Source of the DNA: Campylobacteraceae bacterium
GTDB taxonomy: Bacteria; Campylobacterota; Campylobacteria; Campylobacterales; Sulfurovaceae
Reading direction: 5' to 3'
Length of the DNA: 31,688 nucleotides
Assembly: GCA_027063325.1 (NCBI GenBank)
Contig: JAMOSA010000267.1
Span: 1 to 31,688 of the forward strand
Made by a program: the position numbers and the translations under genes. Every line of letters begins with the position of its first letter. Position 1 is the first letter of the stretch. Of this stretch, positions 24,305 through 31,688 are shown piece after piece. The notes under the pieces were generated by a model. It made no database searches, was not told the DNA's origin, and was given only the letters and a program-made list of their open reading frames with translations.

Positions 24305-26515
24305 TTATAATTTTACTACCGTAGCTCCCATATTTCCTTTTACCCTGCCAAAACTTTGTACTTTTGGGTGTTTTTTGAGATGCTCACTAATAGCTCTTGC
24401 CAATGCTCCTGTACCAGTTCCGTGTATTACTTCTACCTCACTTAAACCATGTAGCAGTGCTCTTGCTATAAAGTCATCAAGTTCATCTAAAGCTTCATCT
24501 ACTCTGTATCCAAGTAGCTTTAGTGAAACTCCAACACTTGAACTTTTATCTACATTTACATTAGTGACTATTTTTTTGGGTTTTGGTAGCTTTATATTTT
24601 GGGTTATTGGTTTTAGCTGATTTAGAGGAACTCTGACTTTTATGCCATTTGTCTCTATCATAGCCTCTTTTGATTTTAGTGATACTATTTGGGCAGTTTG
24701 TGAGTGGTATTTGACGCTCTCCCCTACCTTAAATATATGCTCATTTTTATTCTCTTCTTTTGGTTTGGCATTTTGTTTGAATTTGTGAGCTTCATTGAGT
24801 AATCTTCTGGCATTTGGATTTTCTGCCTCTTTTAGTGCTTTTAATGCTCTTTTTGTAGCAGCATTATATCTATTTTCTAGTGTAATGAGTCTTTTTCTTT
24901 GTTCCTCTTGCATCTTCTCTTTAAGCTCTTCAAGCTCTCTTGTTTTTTTGTTTAACTTCTCTTTTTCTTTATTTATCTGTGCAATCTTTTCTCTCATTTG
25001 AGATTCTAGCTGAGTAGAACGCTCTATAAGTTCATTGAGTTTTTCTTTATCTTCTCCATAAAGTTCTTTTGCTTTTGTTACTACCGGTACTGGTATGCCA
25101 TACCTTTGTGCTGTCTCAAATGCATAACTTTTACCAATACTACCTTGCAAAAATGTATATGTTGGAGTCTGTTTTTGTTCATCATATATTGCAGCAATCA
25201 ACTCCACACTCTCATCTCCTGCCATTAGTGAAGCCAATCTTTTATGGTGAGTTGTTACTACAAAGTGAATATCGCGACTTTTGAGATTATCAAGCAGTAC
25301 TCTAAACAAAGATGCAGCTTCATCAGCATCTGTTCCAAGCTCTATCTCATCTACTCCAACCAAAGCATTTTTAATCTTGAATAGTTTTGAAAATTCTACC
25401 ATTCTACCTGCAAATGTAGATATATCATTCTTTACAGATTGGGGATCATCAATGATAGCTTCGATATATTTGTATCTGCCTATTTTTGTTTTGTTGGGAT
25501 TGCATTTCATTGGCAGTAGATATTTACTCATATATACAGATGCTAAAATAGACTTTAGCAACATAGTCTTACCACCAGCATTTACACCAGTAATTAGAGT
25601 GATTGGTTTAGTAAGAGAGATTGATATTGGCTTTGGTCTATCAATAGCTGGGTGTGCAAACTCTTCTAAAACTACTCCATATTGTGAAGTAGGAAGTACA
25701 AAGTGCATATCTGAATATCTGGCAAAGTTTACTCTGGCTTGGTAGTGATCAAATCTGTCATAGGCTTTATCAATAAACTTTAAAAATTTTATCCATTTGT
25801 GTAAAATGGCAGAGAACTCTTTACAGTATCTGTATATAATTGCCTCTTTTTGGCTTAAGAGTTCTGACTCTTTTGATTTTAGCTTGGATATGCTATCTGG
25901 TATCACATAAAAAAATCCTGCAGAACTTCTGCCAACTACAGTAGCTTTTATGGCATTTGAAAATCCTCCTCTAACCAAAAGTGCCTCTTCACCATTGATT
26001 AAATGTATTTGGGTATCTACCAAATAATCTTTTAGTTTTTGTGAACGCGTTAGTGACAGCAGTGTATCTTTGATAGCACCTTTATTCTGTTTTATAGCTT
26101 GGGATATATCATATAACTTAGGCTCTTTTTGTGGATTAATATCTCCATCATCAGTAAAGTACTCAGATATATAAGATATATCATCTGGTATATTTATATC
26201 ACCTATCCATTCACCCAAAGGTGAGGGCAGGGTGGAAGCCTTTAGTTTGTTGAAAAATCTTGTAATTTGAATAAAATTGAAAATTTCATCAACTCTTAAT
26301 ACTGCTTGTTTTTGGAGTTTGATAATAAGCTCTTCAACAGGTGGAATTTGTGGAGGAGTAGCAAACTCCACCCCCTCTAATGCTTTTACAAATTTATAGT
26401 GCTGATATATATCGCCACCCATAACAGGTGATTTTGGACGAGATAGAAAAGATTTGAATTTTTCTATATACTCTACTAAGTCTAGTTTAGACTCAATTGC
26501 TCTACTCTCTTGCAT
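24305..26515 (-). CDS. mutS2: MutS2 ATPase/Smr endonuclease
   Basis: This 736-residue protein has MutS core and clamp regions, an ABC-type ATPase with Walker A GVNAGGKT (310-317) and Walker B LVGVDEIE (385-392), a long charged coiled coil (about 490-560), a KOW-like segment (595-635) and a C-terminal Smr domain (about 663-736) with IHGTGTGAL. MutS2 suppresses recombination between divergent DNA and, in some bacteria, rescues collided ribosomes. The usual LDLR/LDLH motif of Smr reads LKLLG (665-669) here, without the acidic residue. A promoter lies just upstream. The DUF4214 gene follows after 10 bases. Confidence 0.95.
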   Translation of the reverse strand: MQESRAIESKLDLVEYIEKFKSFLSRPKSPVMGGDIYQHYKFVKALEGVEFATPPQIPPVEELIIKLQKQAVLRVDEIFNFIQITRFFNKLKASTLPSPLGEWIGDINIPDDISYISEYFTDDGDINPQKEPKLYDISQAIKQNKGAIKDTLLSLTRSQKLKDYLVDTQIHLINGEEALLVRGGFSNAIKATVVGRSSAGFFYVIPDSISKLKSKESELLSQKEAIIYRYCKEFSAILHKWIKFLKFIDKAYDRFDHYQARVNFARYSDMHFVLPTSQYGVVLEEFAHPAIDRPKPISISLTKPITLITGVNAGGKTMLLKSILASVYMSKYLLPMKCNPNKTKIGRYKYIEAIIDDPQSVKNDISTFAGRMVEFSKLFKIKNALVGVDEIELGTDADEAASLFRVLLDNLKSRDIHFVVTTHHKRLASLMAGDESVELIAAIYDEQKQTPTYTFLQGSIGKSYAFETAQRYGIPVPVVTKAKELYGEDKEKLNELIERSTQLESQMREKIAQINKEKEKLNKKTRELEELKEKMQEEQRKRLITLENRYNAATKRALKALKEAENPNARRLLNEAHKFKQNAKPKEENKNEHIFKVGESVKYHSQTAQIVSLKSKEAMIETNGIKVRVPLNQLKPITQNIKLPKPKKIVTNVNVDKSSSVGVSLKLLGYRVDEALDELDDFIARALLHGLSEVEVIHGTGTGALARAISEHLKKHPKVQSFGRVKGNMGATVVKL

Positions 26516-26558
26516 AAAGATCTTGTCTCCTTATATGGTTAACCCTCTTAGATATAGT

Positions 26559-26569
26559 ATTATATTATA
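26559..26569 (-). promoter_or_regulatory. Candidate -10 boxes for mutS2
   Basis: Two overlapping TATAAT boxes on the minus strand lie in the 84-base gap between the AAA ATPase gene and mutS2. AAGGAG (26532-26527) serves as ribosome site. Confidence 0.5.
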
Positions 26570-26599
26570 TCGTAAATCGTAATTAGGATTTTTTGTACT

Positions 26600-27691
26600 T
26601 TAAATTGCAGATAAATCCTCTTCGTTTAGTATGCTCCATTCAAAAAAGGGCATAGCCTCAAAAACAATATTTGCAATAGTAAATGTATAGGATGAGGATA
26701 CTGTAACTATATTTACTCGCTTAATAGATTTTCTTTGGTATCTTGATATAAGTTTGTGAGCTTTTTTCCAAAACTGCTCTTCACTCTCAAAAGGTGCAGG
26801 AGTAATGATAATATTTTGTTTTGGTAAAATATATCCTAATCCATCACTGTTTAAAAACTCTATTTGATGTTTATATAGAGCAAGTACTACCAAAGAGTCA
26901 AATGTTGTTGGAAAGCTCTGTAGGGGATTTAGATATTTAGGCAACACAAAATCATACATATATACTCTCTTGCCACTCCTTTTTTCTATATCCTCTAGCT
27001 CTATAATCAGCCCCTCTTTTATAAATTGTTGGTATCTTTTATATACCCAGTCTTTTGATATTTTAAAATACTCTTTTGCATAAGTATATAGTTTATATGG
27101 AGTTACTCTTTTACCGTGAAATCTTGCCAGTATAAGTATCAGTCTGCTCTCATTTGTATCAAATCTTTCAAAAAAGAGTGATTTTAGCTCCAGTTTGATA
27201 TTTTGGTTTGATGTATTGGCAATAGATGGCAAGGTACCATGCTTTAACAGCCTGTTAAAACTGCTTGATGGTATAGAGCTTTTGTCAAATCCCAAAAACT
27301 CTTCATAATCCAGCGGATAGAGTGTGTAGCTTGTTAAATCAAACTCACTCTTTACTCTTGAGAGTATAATTATCTGTTTGGCTCTTGGCAGACTTTGTAT
27401 AAATCCCTCAAAGTAGTGATCCAAAATAACAGTTTTAATACCATTTTCTATAATAAATTCATCTATTTCAAGATAATCAATATCTTCCAGTGCAAATATA
27501 GGTTCCTGGCAATCTATATATAGATACTCTTCCTCTTTGAGTTGGGATATATAATCCAGTATCAAAGAGGTTTTACCTACACCTCTGGCACCATTTATCT
27601 CAAAAGAGCCACTACTGGGTAGTTGTAATTTTCTAGCAAAAAATTTACTGTTTGCAGGAGCTGATAGATATAAAGAGTCCAATATATTCAT
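26600..27691 (-). CDS. AAA ATPase, DUF4143/AAA_14-like
   Basis: The protein is 363 residues from the ATG at 27691, preferred to the TTG at 27706 because AAAAGGAA sits at proper spacing. Walker A is GARGVGKT (34-41) and Walker B lies around TVILDHY (87-93). The YPLDYEEFLGF stretch near 125-135 matches the sensor region of the AAA_14/DUF4143 family. The C-terminal half has a winged-helix-like region and a beta-rich tail. Family members are scattered and mobile in bacteria, and their function is mostly unknown. The start region is overlapped by a palindrome that could mask the ribosome site. Confidence 0.8.
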   Translation of the reverse strand: MNILDSLYLSAPANSKFFARKLQLPSSGSFEINGARGVGKTSLILDYISQLKEEEYLYIDCQEPIFALEDIDYLEIDEFIIENGIKTVILDHYFEGFIQSLPRAKQIIILSRVKSEFDLTSYTLYPLDYEEFLGFDKSSIPSSSFNRLLKHGTLPSIANTSNQNIKLELKSLFFERFDTNESRLILILARFHGKRVTPYKLYTYAKEYFKISKDWVYKRYQQFIKEGLIIELEDIEKRSGKRVYMYDFVLPKYLNPLQSFPTTFDSLVVLALYKHQIEFLNSDGLGYILPKQNIIITPAPFESEEQFWKKAHKLISRYQRKSIKRVNIVTVSSSYTFTIANIVFEAMPFFEWSILNEEDLSAI

Positions 27692-27695
27692 ATAT

Positions 27696-27712
27696 TTCCT
27701 TTTCAAAAGGAA
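27696..27712 (-). promoter_or_regulatory. Palindrome covering the ribosome site of the AAA ATPase gene
   Basis: On the minus strand TTCCTTTT mirrors AAAAGGAA about one central base, and the second arm is the Shine-Dalgarno sequence of the gene starting at 27691. If transcribed, the stem (6-7 pairs) would hide the ribosome site. Confidence 0.4.
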
Positions 27713-27774
27713 GTTAATTTAAAGATTGTAGCAAAATAATACTGAAAATAAACGATATGGCAGTACTATTTTAG

Positions 27775-27780
27775 TATAAT
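27775..27780 (+). promoter_or_regulatory. Candidate -10 box of the S10 operon
   Basis: A perfect TATAAT lies 55 bases before rpsJ. The transcript would begin near 27787. Confidence 0.65.
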
Positions 27781-27798
27781 CCACACTCCAAAAATAGT

Positions 27799-27814
27799 GT
27801 CAAAGTAATTTGAC
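27799..27814 (+). promoter_or_regulatory. Short leader hairpin before rpsJ
   Basis: GTCAAA (27799-27804) pairs with TTTGAC (27809-27814) around a 4-base loop in the short S10 leader. An alternative ACACT/AGTGT pairing (27783-27787 with 27796-27800) overlaps it but depends on a start at or before 27783. It is much smaller than the E. coli L4-controlled S10 leader. Confidence 0.35.
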
Positions 27815-27835
27815 GAGTTCTTTTGAAGGAAAAAA

Positions 27836-28147
27836 ATGGAAAAGATTCGATTGAAGCTGAAAGCTTATGATCATCGTGTTTTAGATCGTTCAGTTGCAGC
27901 TATTGTAGATGCTGTTAAAAGAACAGGTGCGGAGCTAAGGGGTCCTATCCCAATGCCAACAAAAATCAAAAGATATACCGTACTTCGTTCTCCTCACATC
28001 AATAAAGATAGTAGAGAGCAATTTGAGATACGAATTCACGCAAGAATGATAGACATAGTAGCTGCTACATCTGAGACAATAGATTCTTTGATGAAGTTAG
28101 ATCTCGCTCCAGAAGTTGAAGTTGAGATCCGCTCTATGGACAAATAA
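27836..28147 (+). CDS. rpsJ: 30S ribosomal protein S10
   Basis: The 103-residue protein begins EKIRLKLKAYDHRVLDRS and keeps the GPIPMPTK loop, both hallmarks of S10 (NusE). It belongs to the small-subunit head and also acts in transcription antitermination. It is the first gene of the S10 operon, with GAAGGA upstream. Confidence 0.98.
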   Translation: MEKIRLKLKAYDHRVLDRSVAAIVDAVKRTGAELRGPIPMPTKIKRYTVLRSPHINKDSREQFEIRIHARMIDIVAATSETIDSLMKLDLAPEVEVEIRSMDK

Positions 28148-28157
28148 GGAGTAACAG

Positions 28158-28739
28158 ATGGAATTTATCGTAGAAAAAATCGGTATGAGCCGAACGATTG
28201 ATGTACCTAGTGTTCCGGTTACTCTACTCAAAGTCGTAGAGGCAAAAGTTTGCGAAGTCAGAGAAGATGGAAAAGCACTGGTGGCATATCACAGCGGAAA
28301 GAAAATCAATAAGTCAATAGAGGGTCAACAAAAAAAGTATGATATCTCTAAAGAGTTTAACAGATTTATGACTATTGAGGTAGCAGAAGGTACTCAAGCA
28401 GGTGACCTTAACACAGAGCCTTTGGCAGAAGCAAAAGTTGTAAAAAGTAGCTTCAACAGCAAAGGTAGAGGTTTTTCTGGTGTTATGAAAAGACATAACT
28501 TTGCAGGTGGTCCAGGTGCTCATGGTTCAAGATTCCACAGAGCTCCAGGAAGTATCGGTATGTGTGAGTGGCCAGGTCGTGTTCAACCAGGACAAAAGAT
28601 GCCAGGACACTATGGTAATACAAAAACAACTGTAAAAAATGAAGTAATCTCTTTTGATGCTGAAAATGGCATTTTGGTACTAAAGGGTGCAGTACCTGGT
28701 CATAAGGGTGCAAGAGGATTGGTAAGGATTGTCAAATGA
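28158..28739 (+). CDS. rplC: 50S ribosomal protein L3
   Basis: The 193-residue L3 has the conserved KGRGFSGVMKRHNFAGGPGA block (about 102-121) and the GSIGMCEWPGRVQPGQKMPG segment that reaches toward the peptidyl-transferase centre. The stop overlaps the rplD start by 4 bases, indicating coupled translation. Confidence 0.98.
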   Translation: MEFIVEKIGMSRTIDVPSVPVTLLKVVEAKVCEVREDGKALVAYHSGKKINKSIEGQQKKYDISKEFNRFMTIEVAEGTQAGDLNTEPLAEAKVVKSSFNSKGRGFSGVMKRHNFAGGPGAHGSRFHRAPGSIGMCEWPGRVQPGQKMPGHYGNTKTTVKNEVISFDAENGILVLKGAVPGHKGARGLVRIVK

Positions 28740-29329
28740 GTAACGCAACAGTAATCAAAACATCAGATTTACCTCAAAGTTTTTTAGAGGTACATCCACA
28801 CAACCTGTATCTATACTGCAAAGCCTATATGGCAAATATGCGTGCAAATACAGCTCAAACGAAAAATCGTTCAGCTGTAAGCGGTGGTGGTAAGAAGCCA
28901 TTTGCCCAAAAGGGTGGCGGTCGTGCAAGACAGGGTTCAATCAGAGCTCCACACTACAGAGGTGGTGGTGTAGTATTTGGACCTACAACAGATAGAAACT
29001 ATACTCAAAAGGTAAACAAGAAGCAAAAGAGACTTGCTTTGATGCATGCAATTGCAGAAAAAGTAGCCAATGAGAAGCTTTTTGTAGTAGATAGTATAGC
29101 TGTTGAGTCTGGTAAGACAAAAGATGCAAGAGCTTATGCTGACAGTTTCAACCAAAGAGATACTCTTTTTGTAAAAGAGTTAATTGATGAGAATACATTT
29201 TTAGCATTTAGAAATCTTCAAGATTGCTATTTGATTGAAGCAAATGAGCTTAATGCATATCTTGTTGCAGCTTATCACTCTGTAGTGATAGAGAAAGCTG
29301 TATGGGAAAATTTGACAAAAGAGGGTTAA
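28736..29329 (+). CDS. rplD: 50S ribosomal protein L4
   Basis: The 197-residue L4 shows the basic loop RSAVSGGGKKPFAQKGGGRA that lines the exit tunnel. In E. coli L4 represses its own operon through the S10 leader; whether that holds here is unknown, as the leader is short. Confidence 0.97.
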   Translation: MSNATVIKTSDLPQSFLEVHPHNLYLYCKAYMANMRANTAQTKNRSAVSGGGKKPFAQKGGGRARQGSIRAPHYRGGGVVFGPTTDRNYTQKVNKKQKRLALMHAIAEKVANEKLFVVDSIAVESGKTKDARAYADSFNQRDTLFVKELIDENTFLAFRNLQDCYLIEANELNAYLVAAYHSVVIEKAVWENLTKEG

Positions 29330-29330
29330 G

Positions 29331-29612
29331 ATGGCAGATATTACAGATATTAAAGCGATAATCTATACGGAGAAGACACTTAACCTTCAAGAGGAGGGTG
29401 TTATCGTCGTACAGACTACGCCAAGAATGACTAAAAACAGCTTGAAAGAGGTATTTAGAGAGTACTTTGGTATTAAGCCTCTTAGAGTCAACTCTATGAG
29501 AGTTAGTGGTAAAGTGAAGCGATTTAAAGGTATTGAGGGCAAGAGAGCTGACAGCAAAAAGTTTTATGTTAAATTGCCTGAAGATGCCAAAATAGAAAGT
29601 CTATCGGTATAA
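29331..29612 (+). CDS. rplW: 50S ribosomal protein L23
   Basis: The 93-residue L23 sits at the tunnel exit and is the docking site of trigger factor, whose gene opens this window. The IYTEKTLNLQEEG start and the RVSGKVKRFKG block match the family. Confidence 0.96.
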   Translation: MADITDIKAIIYTEKTLNLQEEGVIVVQTTPRMTKNSLKEVFREYFGIKPLRVNSMRVSGKVKRFKGIEGKRADSKKFYVKLPEDAKIESLSV

Positions 29613-29621
29613 GGGGATAAG

Positions 29622-30452
29622 ATGGCAATTAAAACATTTAAACCAACGACGCCTTCGCGTCGTTTTATGACAGTGCTTGACAGCAGTGACATTACATCAA
29701 AGCCAACTGTTAGAAGTCTATTGAAAAAACTCCCCAGACATGCGGGAAGAAACAGTTATGGTCGTATCACTTCAAGACACAAAGAGGCTGGTGCCAAAAA
29801 GCTATATAGAATTATCGATTTTAAAAGAAATAAGTTTGGAATTGAGGGTAAAGTGGCTACAGTCGAGTATGACCCATACAGAAACTGTAGAATCTGCCTA
29901 ATTAACTATGTAGATGGTGAAAAGAGATATATTCTTCAGCCAAAGGGATTAAAAGTAGGCGATATTGTAATGGCTGCTGAAGCTGGTCTTGATATCAAGC
30001 CTGGTAATGCTATGAAGCTTAAAAACATCCCAGTTGGTACTTTGGTTCACAATATAGAGATGAATCCTGGTCAAGGTGGTAAAATTGCCAGAAGTGCCGG
30101 TGGTTATGCTCAGATTATGGGTAGAGATGGCAAGTATGTATCTTTGAGACTTCCATCTGGAGAGATGAGATATATTCTTGGTGAGTGTATGGCTACTGTT
30201 GGTACAATCGGTAATGAAGATTTTGCCAATATGGTAATAGGAAAAGCTGGTAGAAACAGACACAGAGGTATCAGACCTCAAACCAGAGGTAGTGCGATGA
30301 ACCCAATTGATCACCCACACGGTGGTGGTGAAGGTAAAACAAACTCTGGTCGTCATCCGGTTTCTCCTTGGGGTATGCCAACTAAGGGTTATAAGACTCG
30401 TAAAAAGAAGGCTAGCGATAAGCTAATCATCTCAAGAAAAAAGAAAAAGTAA
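29622..30452 (+). CDS. rplB: 50S ribosomal protein L2
   Basis: The 276-residue L2 has the full family layout, including the C-terminal block NPIDHPHGGGEGKTNSGRHP next to the peptidyl-transferase centre. Spacing to both neighbours is about 9 bases. Confidence 0.98.
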   Translation: MAIKTFKPTTPSRRFMTVLDSSDITSKPTVRSLLKKLPRHAGRNSYGRITSRHKEAGAKKLYRIIDFKRNKFGIEGKVATVEYDPYRNCRICLINYVDGEKRYILQPKGLKVGDIVMAAEAGLDIKPGNAMKLKNIPVGTLVHNIEMNPGQGGKIARSAGGYAQIMGRDGKYVSLRLPSGEMRYILGECMATVGTIGNEDFANMVIGKAGRNRHRGIRPQTRGSAMNPIDHPHGGGEGKTNSGRHPVSPWGMPTKGYKTRKKKASDKLIISRKKKK

Positions 30453-30461
30453 GGGGCAAGT

Positions 30462-30740
30462 ATGGCAAGATCATTGAAAAAAGGTCCTTTCATCGACGAT
30501 CATTTGATGAAAAAGGTTCTAAAAGCCAAAGAGGAGGGCTCAAACAAGCCTATCAAAACTTGGTCACGCCGTTCGGTTATCTTTCCAGAGATGATTGGTT
30601 TGACCATAAATGTACACAACGGGCGACAGTTTGTGCCTGTATATATTACAGAAAACCATGTTGGTTACAAGCTGGGTGAATTTGCACCTACGCGAACATT
30701 CAAAGGACACAAAGGTAGTGTCCAGAAGAAGGTAGGATAA
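30462..30740 (+). CDS. rpsS: 30S ribosomal protein S19
   Basis: The 92-residue S19 begins ARSLKKGPFIDDHL and contains TWSRRSVIFPEMIG and the C-terminal GEFAPTRTFKGH block, all standard. rplV follows after one base. Confidence 0.98.
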   Translation: MARSLKKGPFIDDHLMKKVLKAKEEGSNKPIKTWSRRSVIFPEMIGLTINVHNGRQFVPVYITENHVGYKLGEFAPTRTFKGHKGSVQKKVG

Positions 30741-30741
30741 G

Positions 30742-31131
30742 ATGAGTAAAGCAACACTTAAATATGTAAGAGTTTCTCCAACTAAAGCCCGTCTTGTAGC
30801 CCGTGAAGTACAGGGTATGAATGCAGAGTTGGCATTGGCATCACTGGAGTTTATGCCAAATAAAGCTGCTGGAATTATTGCAAAGGTAATTGCATCTGCA
30901 GTGGCAAATGGTGATTATGAGCCAGAAGAGGTAGTAATCACATCTTGTCGTGTTGACAAAGCAGCAGTTATGAAGCGATGGAGACCTCGTGCCAGAGGTA
31001 CAGCTACTAGAATCCTAAAGCCAACTTCTCATATTTATGTAGAGGTAGCAGAGGCTTCTGAAGTTGCACAAAAGGGTGCAAAAGCAGCAGCTGAGACAGC
31101 GGCAAACATAGAAGACGGAAAGGAAGCATAA
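30742..31131 (+). CDS. rplV: 50S ribosomal protein L22
   Basis: The 129-residue L22 keeps the KYVRVSPTKARLVA start and the tunnel-lining hairpin RWRPRARGTATRI. An alanine/lysine/glutamate-rich tail of about 20 residues extends beyond the usual 110-residue core. Confidence 0.97.
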   Translation: MSKATLKYVRVSPTKARLVAREVQGMNAELALASLEFMPNKAAGIIAKVIASAVANGDYEPEEVVITSCRVDKAAVMKRWRPRARGTATRILKPTSHIYVEVAEASEVAQKGAKAAAETAANIEDGKEA

Positions 31132-31132
31132 T

Positions 31133-31688
31133 ATGGGTCAGAAAGTCAATCCTATCGGCCTGAGACTTGGTATCAACAGAAATTGGGAGTCTCGTTGGCA
31201 TCCTGCAAAGGATCGTACTCCTGCATTTATTGCAGAGGATTATAAAATCCGCAAGTTCCTTAAAAAAGAGTTGTTTTATGCAGGTGTAAGCAATATTATT
31301 ATTGAAAGAACTGTTAAAAAAATTCGTATAACTATAGTTACAGCACGCCCTGGTATCATTATTGGTAAAAGAGGTGCAGATATAGAGAAGCTAAAAGCCA
31401 AACTTCAAAAGATGCTTGGTAAAGATGTAGCTATCAATATTCGTGAAGAGAAAAGACCTCAAGCTTCTGCCCAGCTTGCAGCAGAAAATATTGCAACACA
31501 GCTTGAACGCCGTGTAGCATTTAGAAGAGCTATGAAGAAAGTTATCCAAGGTGCTCTAAAGCAGGGTGCAAAGGGTATCAAAGTTCAAGTAGCAGGTCGT
31601 CTCGGTGGTGCTGAAATGGCTAGAACTGAGTGGTATCTTGAGGGTCGTGTTCCTCTACATACACTTAGAGCAAAAATTGATTATGGGT
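31133..31688 (+). CDS. rpsC: 30S ribosomal protein S3, cut by the window end
   Basis: The frame opens at ATG 31133 with GQKVNPIGLRLGINRNW, the S3 signature, and runs off the window after 185 codons. The KH domain motif VTARPGIIIGKRG is present. The remaining C-terminal part lies outside. Confidence 0.97.
   Translation, partial: MGQKVNPIGLRLGINRNWESRWHPAKDRTPAFIAEDYKIRKFLKKELFYAGVSNIIIERTVKKIRITIVTARPGIIIGKRGADIEKLKAKLQKMLGKDVAINIREEKRPQASAQLAAENIATQLERRVAFRRAMKKVIQGALKQGAKGIKVQVAGRLGGAEMARTEWYLEGRVPLHTLRAKIDYG

Noticed and set aside
25281..25745. 154-residue plus-strand open frame inside mutS2
   Set aside because: It is antisense to the MutS2 ATPase domain, which contains intact Walker motifs. 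No start signals support it.

Overview
The window looks like core chromosome of a mesophilic Campylobacterota (Epsilonproteobacteria) species, probably from the Sulfurovum/Sulfurimonas side of the phylum. The basis is AT-rich DNA with TATAAT-type -10 boxes in AT-rich upstream DNA, dense short-spaced genes, a nitrilase-family gene beside pcm, an rpsF-ssb-rpsR cluster, MutS2, and a NIT-type sensor kinase. The genus is inferred from protein character, not from a database search.

Layout. 1-110: tail of a probable PD-(D/E)XK nuclease/AAA protein, then a hairpin. 166-1470 (-): trigger factor. 1670-3815 (+): folE and a ComM/YifB AAA ATPase. 3816-4646: a small membrane-anchored zinc-ribbon protein (-) divergent from an unrecognised protein (+). 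4667-6076 (-): a DASS-family anion transporter. 6198-7656 (+): carbon-nitrogen hydrolase and Pcm. 7759-10458 (+): a dynamin-like GTPase with two membrane segments and a membrane-anchored PP2C phosphatase, then an exported YfdX-family protein (10585-11622). 11909-12304 (+): a type IV pilin-like protein; then DUF465 (-) and a HIT hydrolase (+).

13463-19806 (+) is a three-gene phosphorelay: a 904-residue Hpt protein with long acidic repeats and a degenerate second Hpt-like domain; a 1081-residue hybrid kinase with a periplasmic NIT-like sensor and three receiver-like domains, of which only the middle one looks fully active; and a one-domain response regulator. No DNA-binding output domain is present, so the output is probably protein-protein. 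19927-21145 (+) is rpsF-ssb-rpsR behind a structured leader.

21319-27691 (-) is a head-to-tail series: AAA/DUF4143-like ATPase, mutS2, a secreted DUF4214 protein carrying three 156-residue-period modules with paired cysteines, a four-helix membrane protein, and rsmE. 27836 to the window end (+) is the S10 ribosomal operon (rpsJ-rplC-rplD-rplW-rplB-rpsS-rplV-rpsC, the last cut by the window edge).

The parts least explained by known families are the triplicated module in the DUF4214 protein, the pseudo-Hpt/pseudo-receiver design of the phosphorelay, and the dynamin-like GTPase/PP2C pair. I see no CRISPR array, insertion sequence, prophage, tRNA or rRNA. No gene-free stretch exceeds about 300 bases; the longest (11653-11908 and 13233-13462) are AT-rich promoter regions.
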